From Pantanalinema sp. GBBB05 (GTDB taxonomy: Bacteria; Cyanobacteriota; Cyanobacteriia; Leptolyngbyales; Leptolyngbyaceae): a DNA stretch of 64,000 nucleotides. Made by a program: the position numbers and the translations under genes. Of the stretch, positions 55,926-64,000 are shown piece after piece. The notes under the pieces are model-generated. The model saw only the letters and a list, made by a program, of their open reading frames with translations. It made no database searches and had not been told where the DNA came from. The stretch lies in NCBI GenBank assembly GCA_016743235.1, contig VRZD01000002.1, forward strand, positions 62,001-126,000, written 5' to 3'. How positions within the stretch are numbered: position 1 is the stretch's first letter; each line of letters begins with the position of its first letter.

Positions 55926-56993
55926 TTAGAGAAAAATTGGTTTCAAAATAGATTCGTACTCAACCATCCACTGATAAATTTCGTTAAGAGTTCTACGAGG
56001 ATCTGACTCAGGTTTCCAACCAGTTTTAAGAGTCACCTGAGCAGAATCGGTAATAAAAACGGGCACATCACCAGGACGTTCTTCGGTCACAGAACGAATC
56101 TCGATCGTGTTACCCGTAATTTCCTGGCAGAGTTGCGTCGTTTCCAGTAAGGACAGACTATTGCTGACTCCACCGCCAACATTTAACACATCACCATCCA
56201 GTTCTGTAAAATGAGCCAGCTGATAATCCACTAATCGGAGCAGGTCATTTACATGCAGCAGATCGCGGACCTGTTTTCCGGTTCCACCAAAGCCGATATA
56301 GCTCAATGATTTATGAAAATAATGAGCAGCCATCCACAGTGTAAATACCCCTTGATCAACTTTGCCCATTTGCCAGGGACCCGTTAGCACTCCGCAACGA
56401 TTGACGATCGCCGGAATGCCATAGGCATCCCGATATTCTTCAATCAACAATTCGGAGGCAAGCTTGGTCGTGCCATAGAGCGATCGGGCACCCTGCAAGC
56501 CAAATTCCTCAGAAATCCCCAAAGATGAGGCTCCTGGCAGTTCTTGGTCGGCGGCGATCTCAAATCGGGTTGCCGTTTCCTGCAATTTCAGCGCCATTAA
56601 TGCCTTAATTGGGTAGACCCGGCTAGTCGATAGAAACAACAGTCGAGCCTGGTTTTGTCTTGCTAGTTCGAGCAGATTAATGGTTCCTAGCAAGTTGGTT
56701 TGCAACACATATTGGGGTGAGCTAAACCCCGCTAAAACCGAGGGTTCGGCAGAACAATCAATAATCGTATCTACTTGCAACTCCGCTGGATCGAGATCTG
56801 AAGGCGATCGCACATCGCCATGCAAAAACTCGATTCCCAATTGTTTAAATCGGGGTAGATTCAGCTCGGAACCCCGTCGCCGCAAATTGTCGAGGCAAGT
56901 AATTTGCCAATCAGGGTGGAGAGTTTTCAGACCGATCGCCAGGGAACTCCCGACAAATCCAGCTCCACCAGGAATTAATAGTTTCTCAGGCAT
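55926..56993 (-). CDS. NDP-sugar epimerase/dehydratase, extended SDR
   Basis: A 355-residue extended SDR with the NAD motif GGAGFVGSS near residue 9-17, the SAEPSVLAG region near 79-87, and an intact YGTTK (Tyr and Lys) near residue 173. The chain matches CDP-paratose 2-epimerase-like or NAD-dependent epimerases of cyanobacterial EPS regions; the substrate is not known. Its start overlaps the end of the DPM1-like gene by eight bases, so they are translationally coupled. Confidence 0.88.
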   Translation of the reverse strand: MPEKLLIPGGAGFVGSSLAIGLKTLHPDWQITCLDNLRRRGSELNLPRFKQLGIEFLHGDVRSPSDLDPAELQVDTIIDCSAEPSVLAGFSSPQYVLQTNLLGTINLLELARQNQARLLFLSTSRVYPIKALMALKLQETATRFEIAADQELPGASSLGISEEFGLQGARSLYGTTKLASELLIEEYRDAYGIPAIVNRCGVLTGPWQMGKVDQGVFTLWMAAHYFHKSLSYIGFGGTGKQVRDLLHVNDLLRLVDYQLAHFTELDGDVLNVGGGVSNSLSLLETTQLCQEITGNTIEIRSVTEERPGDVPVFITDSAQVTLKTGWKPESDPRRTLNEIYQWMVEYESILKPIFL

Positions 56994-57747
56994 TCACTTT
57001 CAACTCAGAGACACGATTACGGCGGTGATAGTCACCACGAGACAAGTGTTTTTCCAACCAAACATAAAGCACAATAAACAGATAGCGGCTGCCCATTTCT
57101 TTGATTTTTAGTTTGGAAATACCAGTCTTGCGGTTATACCAGCGAATCGGTATCACTACATGAGAGAAGCCCCGCACAAGTGCCTTCAAAGGCAATTCTA
57201 CGGTGAGATTAAAATGGTGACTGAGAATAGGTTGAATCCCTTCAATCACTTCCCGCCGATATAACTTAAAGGCATTAGTCGTATCGTTGTAGCGCAGACC
57301 AAATAACACCTTAATAAACCAGTTTGCCAGTCGATTAATGTAGAGCTTGTGGATCGGATAATCGACCACCATCCCGCCTTTAATAAAGCGCGAGCCGAAT
57401 ACACAGTCATAACCTTCCAGCAGTTTGTAATAGCCGGCAACCAAATCTTCTGGGTCATCTGAGGCATCCGCCATGACGATCGCCACAGCATCCCCCGCAA
57501 ACTCTTCCAGTCCCCGCCGTACGGCAAAGCCGAAGCCATTGGGCGGTTGATTGTAAACATAGCGAACTTCAGGAAACTCGATCGCCAATTGCTGGCAAAC
57601 TAACCGCGTATTATCCGTACTATTGTCATCGATAATGACGATTTCATAGCGAATCCGCTCACGCTGAAGCACTCCAGCAAAACTGCAAACAGTGTCATAT
57701 AAACAATCCTGCTCGTTGTGAGCCGGAATCACAACTGATAATTTCAT
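56986..57747 (-). CDS. Dolichyl-phosphate mannose synthase-like GT2
   Basis: A 253-residue GT2 of the DPM1 type. The N-terminal VVIPAHNEQDCL and IIDDNSTDNT motifs and the DASDDPED metal site are visible, and there is a basic C-terminal tail without membrane helices. Such enzymes transfer a sugar from a nucleotide to polyprenyl phosphate, making the donor used by GT-C enzymes. Two GT-C-like proteins are encoded next to it, which supports this role. The sugar is unknown. Confidence 0.88.
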   Translation of the reverse strand: MKLSVVIPAHNEQDCLYDTVCSFAGVLQRERIRYEIVIIDDNSTDNTRLVCQQLAIEFPEVRYVYNQPPNGFGFAVRRGLEEFAGDAVAIVMADASDDPEDLVAGYYKLLEGYDCVFGSRFIKGGMVVDYPIHKLYINRLANWFIKVLFGLRYNDTTNAFKLYRREVIEGIQPILSHHFNLTVELPLKALVRGFSHVVIPIRWYNRKTGISKLKIKEMGSRYLFIVLYVWLEKHLSRGDYHRRNRVSELKVNA

Positions 57748-59501
57748 TACTCCTCCACTCGCAGCTTCCTCACACCAGTTAACAGCACAAATTGTCTGTC
57801 ATCGGGATCATACACCCAGGCTTTAACTAATGTCTCACCGATCGGTAACAATTTGGGCGAAAAATTCGCGCCCCACCGGGAGCGAGCATAACGGCTATCT
57901 CTTAAAGATTTAGCCACATCCAAACTAGGAGAATTGACGTAGGCATTGGTTAAAAATGTTGCATCGGGATTGCCATAACTAATAAATACCAACTGGGCTA
58001 ACCGATGACGATCGGGTAAAATTGCCCAACCGGATAGCCCAATATCCCCACAGTTCAAACAATTTTGCTGCACAGCAAGAGACTGAGTGGCACTTTCTGG
58101 TGGTGCATCAATATATCCATAGGTTTGAGACGGCTGCGATAGAAATGTGACTGGCTTTGATGGCTGTCTAAACCCGATTTGAGTCAGATCCTTTACAGCC
58201 GCTTTAAGTGAAGCAACATCCGGGTAAAGCAGTTGCAAGCAGCTATCAGGAGTTTGCTCAATCCCAATATCTAAACAACTTTGACCACGCACTAATCTGG
58301 CATGAAAGTCCTCAGCCATTGGCAAAGCAGCGATCGAAGCCATTAAGACCAGTAATGCTAACACTCCACCAACAGTGGTTGACTTGAGGCAAACCGCCAT
58401 ATTAGCTACTCGAGGGTGCAGCTCACTGCATCCAACTCGCCACAAATGAATGAGAGAAATGACTAACAGGATTGAAACAGTGATATACCGTGAGGAGGCA
58501 GCTTGTTCAATGCCTAAGCCAGTCCTACCGATCGTAGTAATGACTGCAAATAAAATTGTAAATAAGCCTAGTGAAACCCAGGGTGATAAGCGGTCTGCAA
58601 TCGAAGAGTTGAGGTGCTTCACATAGTACACAACAAACCCAATGAAGCTAACAAATAAGACTAGACCAGGGATGGCAGCATACTTTGACTGATATAGAAG
58701 TGGCGTCCCTAATAATGTGAAAAAATAATTTGCAGCTAACAATGGTAGCCGAATATATCCATAAATATCTAAGTGATTCGTTGGTTTTTGATACCCGATC
58801 GAATACAGATAAGCAGAAGCTAAAAATAGCCCAATCCAGGCACAGAATAAGGTGATTTTTTGCGATGTTTTACGTCCTCGCCAACTAGTAATTAACGCTG
58901 GAATCATCGCGATCCATGTCAGTAACCCCTGAGCTAACGATAGACTAGCAATAAAACAAAATAGGGAGGCTAACGCTAACTTGAGCCAAGCATTACCAAT
59001 ACGAGAGGTAAGAACGAGAAGGGCGATCGCAAAACAAGCATTGACCAAAAACCAGGCTACCTGAAACCCCCATAGCCAATTTTCCCATTGCACCAATGAA
59101 AAAAGACAAATACTAGTAAAAATGCTGGAAAAATAAATCCGTTGCTCTGGTAATTCTGATTGGCAATAAGCAAGTCGATGAATTGCCCAAAATGTCAATA
59201 TTACTAAGCCAATGCTGGTATACGATTCCAATTTCGTATTCCAGTTCGAAAGCCATGCCAGAACAATAAATACAATTTTAGGAAACAGCAACCGATGCTC
59301 ATTATTCTGTGTCCAAAGGTCTTGCCATCCAACGGTATGAGCTGCTGTCTTTCGGAATAGTTCCACTAATCCCCACTCATCCCAATAAGGCACATTGACG
59401 CCTAAGTCTGCGACAAACCACAGTAGGAGGAGCAGAGGCAGTCCATAAAGTACCCAAAGGGCAATTTGCGCTCTAGAGATTGAGGCAAGTGGCTTCAACA
59501 T
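57747..59501 (-). CDS. GT-C-like multi-pass membrane protein
   Basis: A 584-residue protein with a first helix near residues 13-33, then VPYWDEWGLVELF (38-50), whose D41-E42 pair in the first outer loop is the pattern of GT-C transferases, and about 10 further helices to around residue 400. A soluble C-terminal domain of about 180 residues follows, with GDIGLSGWAILPDRHRLAQL. It probably transfers a sugar from polyprenyl phosphate in the periplasm. Start and stop overlap its neighbours by one base, as in tightly coupled operons. Confidence 0.72.
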   Translation of the reverse strand: MLKPLASISRAQIALWVLYGLPLLLLLWFVADLGVNVPYWDEWGLVELFRKTAAHTVGWQDLWTQNNEHRLLFPKIVFIVLAWLSNWNTKLESYTSIGLVILTFWAIHRLAYCQSELPEQRIYFSSIFTSICLFSLVQWENWLWGFQVAWFLVNACFAIALLVLTSRIGNAWLKLALASLFCFIASLSLAQGLLTWIAMIPALITSWRGRKTSQKITLFCAWIGLFLASAYLYSIGYQKPTNHLDIYGYIRLPLLAANYFFTLLGTPLLYQSKYAAIPGLVLFVSFIGFVVYYVKHLNSSIADRLSPWVSLGLFTILFAVITTIGRTGLGIEQAASSRYITVSILLVISLIHLWRVGCSELHPRVANMAVCLKSTTVGGVLALLVLMASIAALPMAEDFHARLVRGQSCLDIGIEQTPDSCLQLLYPDVASLKAAVKDLTQIGFRQPSKPVTFLSQPSQTYGYIDAPPESATQSLAVQQNCLNCGDIGLSGWAILPDRHRLAQLVFISYGNPDATFLTNAYVNSPSLDVAKSLRDSRYARSRWGANFSPKLLPIGETLVKAWVYDPDDRQFVLLTGVRKLRVEE

Positions 59502-61309
59502 TAGACAAGTTCAAAGGTGACATGATTATTCGAAAGATTGGGGTTGTAGTAAGGATCACCATGCAGATAATGTAAGTACGATCGCCATTTATTGTCCAAA
59601 TTTTCCCATTCTTTCGGTTGTAATCCTGGCTTACGACTACTCGACTCATAATGAATGAGCTGAGCATAAGGAGTCACAATATTACGATAGCCTGCCTGAT
59701 GAATCTTCAAGCACAAATCAACGTCGTTATAGTTGTTCGGAAACCCTTCATCCATGCCATGCAGTTGCAGGAATAACTCCCGCCGCACCATCAAACACGC
59801 ACCTGTCACAGCCAGATAATTGCGATTGACAATATTGGAACAAAAATAACCCGGATGATCGCCATCAAAGCCATAAAATGCATGCCCCGGATTGCCACCT
59901 AACACCATCACACCCGTGTGCTGAATTTTGCCATCTGGAAAAGTCAGTTTGGCACCAACGGCGCCAATTTCGGTTTGTTGGGCAAATTCCAGCATAGATT
60001 CCAACCAGTCTGGGGTGGTAACTTCCACATCATCATTCAGCAACAGCAAGAACTCACCCGTTGCCTCGGATGCGCCCAAATTGATCCGTTGCGAGAAATT
60101 AAAGGGTGCTTCACATCGCACCAAATGCAGATCAGGGGCAGCAATCCGGGCCAAAATTTCGTCTGGGATGTCATAGCCATCTACCAGCACAATTTCAATA
60201 TTGGCGTAGGTACTACGATCGCGGATGCTACGGAGACAATTTTCCAACATGCAACAGGAGCCTGATGCTGTTTCGATCGTGCCTCTGGCAGCACTGGGAA
60301 TAATGATGCTGATTTTGGGATTGCCAATGATTTCGCGGCGAATCCGATGAAAGCCTGCCCGTTCTGTTTCTTCTACTCGCCCAGGATAAGGGCTGCGATC
60401 GAGCATATCCTGTAACGCCTTCCGAGCCGCAATGTACGCCCAAGGTTTGGCATCCTCACCTGCGGTCACCGAGGTAGGAATCACTCGCCAGTGATAAAGA
60501 ATTTTCGGAATATGGTAAATCTGCTGCGTTTTTTCCACCACCCGCAGCACCAGATCATAATCCTGCGACCCATCGTACCCCGATCGAAACCCGCCGATCT
60601 GCTGAATTAGGCTAGTTCGGTAAACTCCTAGATGACAGGTATACATACAGGAATGAAAATAATCCGGTGACCAATCTGGCTTAAAAAACGGATCACACCG
60701 TTTACCATCTGGATTGATTTTGTCTTCATCACTGTAGATAAAGTCAGCTTTCGGGTGCTGATTGATGAGTTTGGCCGCTTCAAATAAAGCGTTATTGGCT
60801 AATTCATCATCATGATCGAGCAGGGCAATATAATCACCGGTTGCCAGCTCTAATGCAGAGTTACTGGCTGCAACAATATTGCCAGTGGTTTCCCGAAAGA
60901 CAACTTTAATTCGAGCATCCAGTTTACTGTAGCGGGTCAAAATCTGGCGGATCTGCGGTTTGGTCGAAGCATCGTCAGCAATGCACAGTTCCCAATTAGG
61001 ATAAATCTGATTCCGCACCGATTGGATAGCTTTCTCTAGCCAGACAGCGTCCACATTGTAGACTGGCATCACTACAGAAAACATGGGTCGCAATTGCCAA
61101 AGCGCCATCTCTCCTTGAGCCGTTAGCAGCTCCAAACGAGTCAGGCGATGCTGGGCAACCCACTTTTGATACGTCATGTGCCCCTGAGGCTGACGTATCA
61201 CCTTTTGATACAGAAACCGAGCCAACCCTCGGGTGCCACGTTCCTGCCAGACTTGAAGAACTTTACTGAATTTTTTGCTGATCCAAGCCGGTGTTTTACT
61301 AAGTCTCAC
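59501..61309 (-). CDS. Glycosyltransferase with two tandem GT2 domains
   Basis: A 602-residue protein with two GT-A domains. The first starts at SVVMPVYNVDA (about residue 80) and has the LLDHDDE metal site; the second starts at ISIIIPSAARG (about 338) and has LLNDDVEV. Both look active. Such bidomain enzymes often add two sugars, or alternate links. The start is GTG at 61309. Its stop overlaps the start of the 584-residue protein gene by one base, and the upstream GT2 gene ends 39 bases before its start. Confidence 0.9.
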   Translation of the reverse strand: MRLSKTPAWISKKFSKVLQVWQERGTRGLARFLYQKVIRQPQGHMTYQKWVAQHRLTRLELLTAQGEMALWQLRPMFSVVMPVYNVDAVWLEKAIQSVRNQIYPNWELCIADDASTKPQIRQILTRYSKLDARIKVVFRETTGNIVAASNSALELATGDYIALLDHDDELANNALFEAAKLINQHPKADFIYSDEDKINPDGKRCDPFFKPDWSPDYFHSCMYTCHLGVYRTSLIQQIGGFRSGYDGSQDYDLVLRVVEKTQQIYHIPKILYHWRVIPTSVTAGEDAKPWAYIAARKALQDMLDRSPYPGRVEETERAGFHRIRREIIGNPKISIIIPSAARGTIETASGSCCMLENCLRSIRDRSTYANIEIVLVDGYDIPDEILARIAAPDLHLVRCEAPFNFSQRINLGASEATGEFLLLLNDDVEVTTPDWLESMLEFAQQTEIGAVGAKLTFPDGKIQHTGVMVLGGNPGHAFYGFDGDHPGYFCSNIVNRNYLAVTGACLMVRRELFLQLHGMDEGFPNNYNDVDLCLKIHQAGYRNIVTPYAQLIHYESSSRKPGLQPKEWENLDNKWRSYLHYLHGDPYYNPNLSNNHVTFELV

Positions 61310-61347
61310 AGGTGATCGAGTGAATGTTGAAAAATAATCGGGGGTGG

Positions 61348-62364
61348 CTACAGCAGTAGTTCACTTTCGCCATTAACTTTAAATCCCAGCATTTGTTTCA
61401 GTTTGAACCATTGCGCTCTCAGTTGCCAGAATTTACTGCTTTTCATGGCGGCAATTAAGGTCTGCGATCGCTCTAAATCTCCCTGAAGTCGTCCTAGCTC
61501 CCCCCGAAGCTGACCTAGCTCTTTATGGAGCTGCATCACCTCGAGCTGAGTTTGCCCCAACTGAGTATGTGTTTGATGAACATCAAGCTGCGTCTCGCGT
61601 AACCGAGTATGAGTTTGATGAACATCATCTCTGAGATCGATAATATGTTGAAATAGAGCGCTGATATGCTCCGAGTACAGTTTGGAATGATTCCGATAGA
61701 TCTGCTCATAACTTTTGACTAAGTAGTCTCTAGTCAAGCGCTCACTCCGGGAATTGGGTAGCTGTCGGTAGCAATAGAACAGTTCAGGTAGATAGACAAC
61801 CTCTCGCCCTAACTCAATGATTGATAGCCAAAAATCATAGTCTTCCCAGCCATAAACCATTTTCGTGTTATAGCCACCCACCGTTTCCCAATCAGCTTTT
61901 CGATAAAAGCCAGAGTTAAAGATCATGTTCCCTAGCAGCACCGCTGGGAAACTGTACGGAGGCAGATCGCTTCTACCTGTTTTCTCACCGAAAAACTCAG
62001 CTCCGGAATAAACCAACCCAATATTGGAATTGCTTTCAAGAATCGGAATCGCCGTTGCCATATAAGTCGGGGCAATACGATCGTCCGCATCTAACGGCAG
62101 AATATATCGCCCCTTAGCTCGCTGAATTCCCGTATTTCGGGCTGATGAAGGACCGCGATTTTCAGTATGAATCACCTGTACGCCAGGCTTCTCATAATGT
62201 TGGAGCCGGTCTACAGTTGCTTCATCTGTCGAGCCATCATTGATGACAATGATCTCAAAATCAGGATAAGTCTGAGCCAGAACACTGTCTACCGCTTCAT
62301 CCAGATATTGCCCCTGGTTATAGCAGGGCATGATGACTGAAACGACAGGATTGTTCAGATTCAT
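61348..62364 (-). CDS. Glycosyltransferase family 2 with C-terminal coiled coil
   Basis: A 338-residue protein. The GT2 domain (SVIMPCYNQG at the start, DSVLAQTYPDFEIIVINDGS, LPLDADDR as metal site, YGWEDYDFWLS) occupies about residues 5-225. A heptad coiled coil follows, with a 14-residue repeat, then SSKFWQLR and a basic tail that is shared with the partial protein at 1-387. ATG at 62364 overlaps the epimerase stop as ATGA (62364-62361); the longer frame to 62460 is rejected as it overlaps by 100 bases. Confidence 0.88.
   Translation of the reverse strand: MNLNNPVVSVIMPCYNQGQYLDEAVDSVLAQTYPDFEIIVINDGSTDEATVDRLQHYEKPGVQVIHTENRGPSSARNTGIQRAKGRYILPLDADDRIAPTYMATAIPILESNSNIGLVYSGAEFFGEKTGRSDLPPYSFPAVLLGNMIFNSGFYRKADWETVGGYNTKMVYGWEDYDFWLSIIELGREVVYLPELFYCYRQLPNSRSERLTRDYLVKSYEQIYRNHSKLYSEHISALFQHIIDLRDDVHQTHTRLRETQLDVHQTHTQLGQTQLEVMQLHKELGQLRGELGRLQGDLERSQTLIAAMKSSKFWQLRAQWFKLKQMLGFKVNGESELLL
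61543..61626 (-). repeat. Tandem 42-bp coding repeat in GT2 coiled coil
   Basis: Two adjacent 42-base units (61585-61626 and 61543-61584 on the minus strand) each encode a DVHQTHTxLxxTQL unit of 14 residues, two heptads. The near identity of the DNA points to recent duplication that kept heptad phase. Confidence 0.8.
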
Positions 62365-63344
62365 CGACTCACAGCCAAAACCTGTTTCTTGGTCATCTGC
62401 TGATAGATCCAGCGATAGGTTTTCTCCATCCCATCTTCTAGCCGGATATTCGGTTGCCAATCCATCAACGATTGAATTAGGGTATTGTCGCTGTTCCGAC
62501 CATTCACACCTTTAGGAGCTGAGAGGTTATAACTCCGCTTCAGTTTCACCCCTGCGATCGCTTCCACAATGTCCACTAACTGATTAATCGTCACCAGTTG
62601 GCTGCTGCCCAGGTTGAGCGGTTCTTCAATATCGCTAGCCATGATGTCAAGCGTACCCTTAACACAGTCATCGATATACATAAAACTGCGTGTCTGGTTG
62701 CCATCCCCCCAGATTTCAATTTCATGCACACCTGACAGTTTCGCCTCAATCACTTTGCGGCAAATGGCAGCAGGTGCTTTTTCCCGCCCACCATCATAGG
62801 TCCCATGAGGTCCATAAACATTGTGATAACGCGCCACACGGGTGACTAAACCAAAGTCCTCACTGAAGTGGCGGCACATCCGCTCACTAAAGAGTTTTTC
62901 CCAGCCATAGCCATCTTCGGGCATAGCGGGGTAGGCATCAGATTCTTTCAGAGCCTCCACATCGGGCGTGGTTTGCCGATAAGCCGGATAAATGCAGGCT
63001 GAGGAGGAGTAGAAGAAACGTTCAATGCCATATTTCTCCGCTGCCATCAGCAGATGCGTGTTAATTAGCACACTCAACATGCACAAAGCTTTATTATTTT
63101 CAATAAAGCCCATACCGCCCATATCAGCCGCTAGGTTATAGACCTGGCTAGCACCATACAAAGCCATCTCGCAGTGCTCTTTCTCTCGCAGATCTAACTG
63201 GAGATTTTCTGCTTCTGGGGAAACTTGATACCACTCACTAATCGGCTTGACATCAACTGCTCGCACGGGACGATCGCCCTGCTGAACCAGAGCTTGGACT
63301 AGATGTCCGCCAATAAAGCCACCTGCACCACAGACTACGATCAT
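62361..63344 (-). CDS. GDP-mannose 3,5-epimerase-like extended SDR
   Basis: A 327-residue extended SDR with the N-terminal VVCGAGGFIGGHL, the AADMGGMGFIENN region and the SSSACIYP stretch that mark the GDP-mannose 3,5-epimerase (GME) branch; YGWEK supplies the Tyr and Lys. GME makes GDP-L-galactose from GDP-mannose in plants, and bacterial relatives act on GDP-sugars too. Substrate is inferred. It overlaps the GT2 start as ATGA and lies downstream of a UGD-type gene, so the operon is likely to make a modified hexose for glycan synthesis. Confidence 0.88.
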   Translation of the reverse strand: MIVVCGAGGFIGGHLVQALVQQGDRPVRAVDVKPISEWYQVSPEAENLQLDLREKEHCEMALYGASQVYNLAADMGGMGFIENNKALCMLSVLINTHLLMAAEKYGIERFFYSSSACIYPAYRQTTPDVEALKESDAYPAMPEDGYGWEKLFSERMCRHFSEDFGLVTRVARYHNVYGPHGTYDGGREKAPAAICRKVIEAKLSGVHEIEIWGDGNQTRSFMYIDDCVKGTLDIMASDIEEPLNLGSSQLVTINQLVDIVEAIAGVKLKRSYNLSAPKGVNGRNSDNTLIQSLMDWQPNIRLEDGMEKTYRWIYQQMTKKQVLAVSR

Positions 63345-63379
63345 AATTCGTCACTCCTCTTTGTTGTTGGCAATTGGGC

Positions 63380-64000
63380 TTATGCAGCCGATGAACCGAT
63401 ACCGAGCGCCATGTATTCACAGACAGGCGACAGTTGATCGCGATCGAGAATTCGCCAGCAGTCTAATACTAGTTTGCGTTGACTAGAGTTTACCTGGGCG
63501 AAATGAGATGGTTCAAGTTGTTTGAACTCCGTGCAGGGGGTAGTGATGACGATCGCGTCTGCCCGTTGCACACAATCTAATGCCGAAGTGGCATACTCCG
63601 GTTGATCACCTAAGGCTTGCTGAGTATTCTCCAGCGCCAATGGATCGTAGAGCACGACGGCAATCCCCTTCGACAGTAACTCTTTTGCCAAAGCGACCCC
63701 TTGCGATTCCTCAATTACACCTGTATCCGGCTTATAGGCTAATCCCAAGATGCCAACTTTCATACCGGCTGACAAGCGAGGTAACAAATGGCTAACAATC
63801 CGAGCCGCTTGCTTACGATTGATCACATCCGTTGCTTCCGCGATCGCGGCGGTTGCCCCAATAGAATTAGCGAGATACCCAAATGCCACATTATCCCGAG
63901 GGAAACAAGGTCCACCATACCCTGTAGCCCCTTTGAGATACTTCTTACCGATGCGAGAATCCTGCCCGATCGCATTGGTTACCACATCCACATCCGCCCC
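63380..64000 (-). CDS. UDP-glucose/GDP-mannose dehydrogenase family protein, C-terminal part (5' end outside window)
   Basis: The frame is open to the window end, so only the last 206 residues are seen. GGPCFPRDN, with the catalytic Cys, is at the start of the visible part; GILGLAYKPDTG opens the C-terminal UDP-binding domain. The family oxidises UDP-glucose or a similar sugar to its uronate with NAD+ in the cytoplasm, giving acidic sugars for EPS. The gene lies 35 bases upstream of the GME-like gene on the same strand. The substrate cannot be told from this part. Confidence 0.9.
   Translation of the reverse strand, partial: GADVDVVTNAIGQDSRIGKKYLKGATGYGGPCFPRDNVAFGYLANSIGATAAIAEATDVINRKQAARIVSHLLPRLSAGMKVGILGLAYKPDTGVIEESQGVALAKELLSKGIAVVLYDPLALENTQQALGDQPEYATSALDCVQRADAIVITTPCTEFKQLEPSHFAQVNSSQRKLVLDCWRILDRDQLSPVCEYMALGIGSSAA

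Noticed and set aside
1..64000. CRISPR arrays, tRNA or rRNA genes and intact insertion sequences
   Set aside because: I looked for regularly spaced repeats, T-loop-like motifs in gaps and transposase-like frames, and saw none.

Overview
The window looks like chromosomal DNA of a filamentous, probably non-heterocystous (Leptolyngbya-like) cyanobacterium. The evidence is a set of photosynthetic electron carriers (psbV, a psbV2-type cytochrome, petE, petJ), frequent GCGATCGC (HIP1) octamers, and a DevA/DevC-type ABC exporter. The genus is an inference. I saw no tRNA, rRNA, CRISPR array or intact insertion sequence.

Layout. 1-1489: the tail of a coiled-coil protein, folK and a Nudix hydrolase. 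1486-10143 (minus strand): an exopolysaccharide (EPS) block with three glycosyltransferase or polymerase-type genes, a sugar acetyltransferase, an acyltransferase-like membrane protein, a 2-oxoglutarate oxygenase and a Wzx-like flippase. 10841-15867 (plus): Wza, Wzc and a membrane GT2. 15880-18081: a TPR protein and ddl. 18666-23307: dTDP-rhamnose genes rfbC, rfbA and rfbB with a GT4, but no rfbD. 23789-26011 region: psbV, psbV2, petE, petJ. 26609-41791: mixed genes, including a glycosyltransferase, ureE-ureF, a Tat-exported phosphoesterase, TPR proteins, nanE, a devC-devA-devA array without devB, a PAS histidine kinase, an EnvC-like M23 peptidase and an MFS transporter. 41984-43954: acs. 44682-48790: a WcaJ-type initiating phosphoglycosyltransferase and a Wzy-like polymerase fused to TPRs. 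48774-52323: a TpsB outer-membrane transporter, a DUF928 protein and a class III cyclase-like protein. 52507-64000 (minus): a tight, overlapping glycan operon containing a UDP-sugar dehydrogenase (partial), a GDP-mannose 3,5-epimerase-like protein, two GT2 proteins, two GT-C-like membrane proteins, a DPM1-like GT2 and two NDP-sugar epimerases.

How it fits together. Initiation (WcaJ-like), flipping (Wzx), polymerisation (two Wzy candidates) and export (Wza, Wzc) are all present but scattered, with nucleotide-sugar enzymes and glycan decoration genes around them. The most distinctive parts are the 52.5-62 kb operon, which pairs a DPM1-like enzyme with two GT-C-like proteins and looks like a polyprenyl-phosphate-sugar pathway; the RfbE-like epimerase in it with Phe in place of the catalytic Tyr; the psbV2 product with Cys in place of the distal His haem ligand; and strong inverted repeats in the petE and rfbC upstream regions. 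I did not find one clearly new system. The GT-C operon and the petE-petJ regulatory structures are the best candidates.
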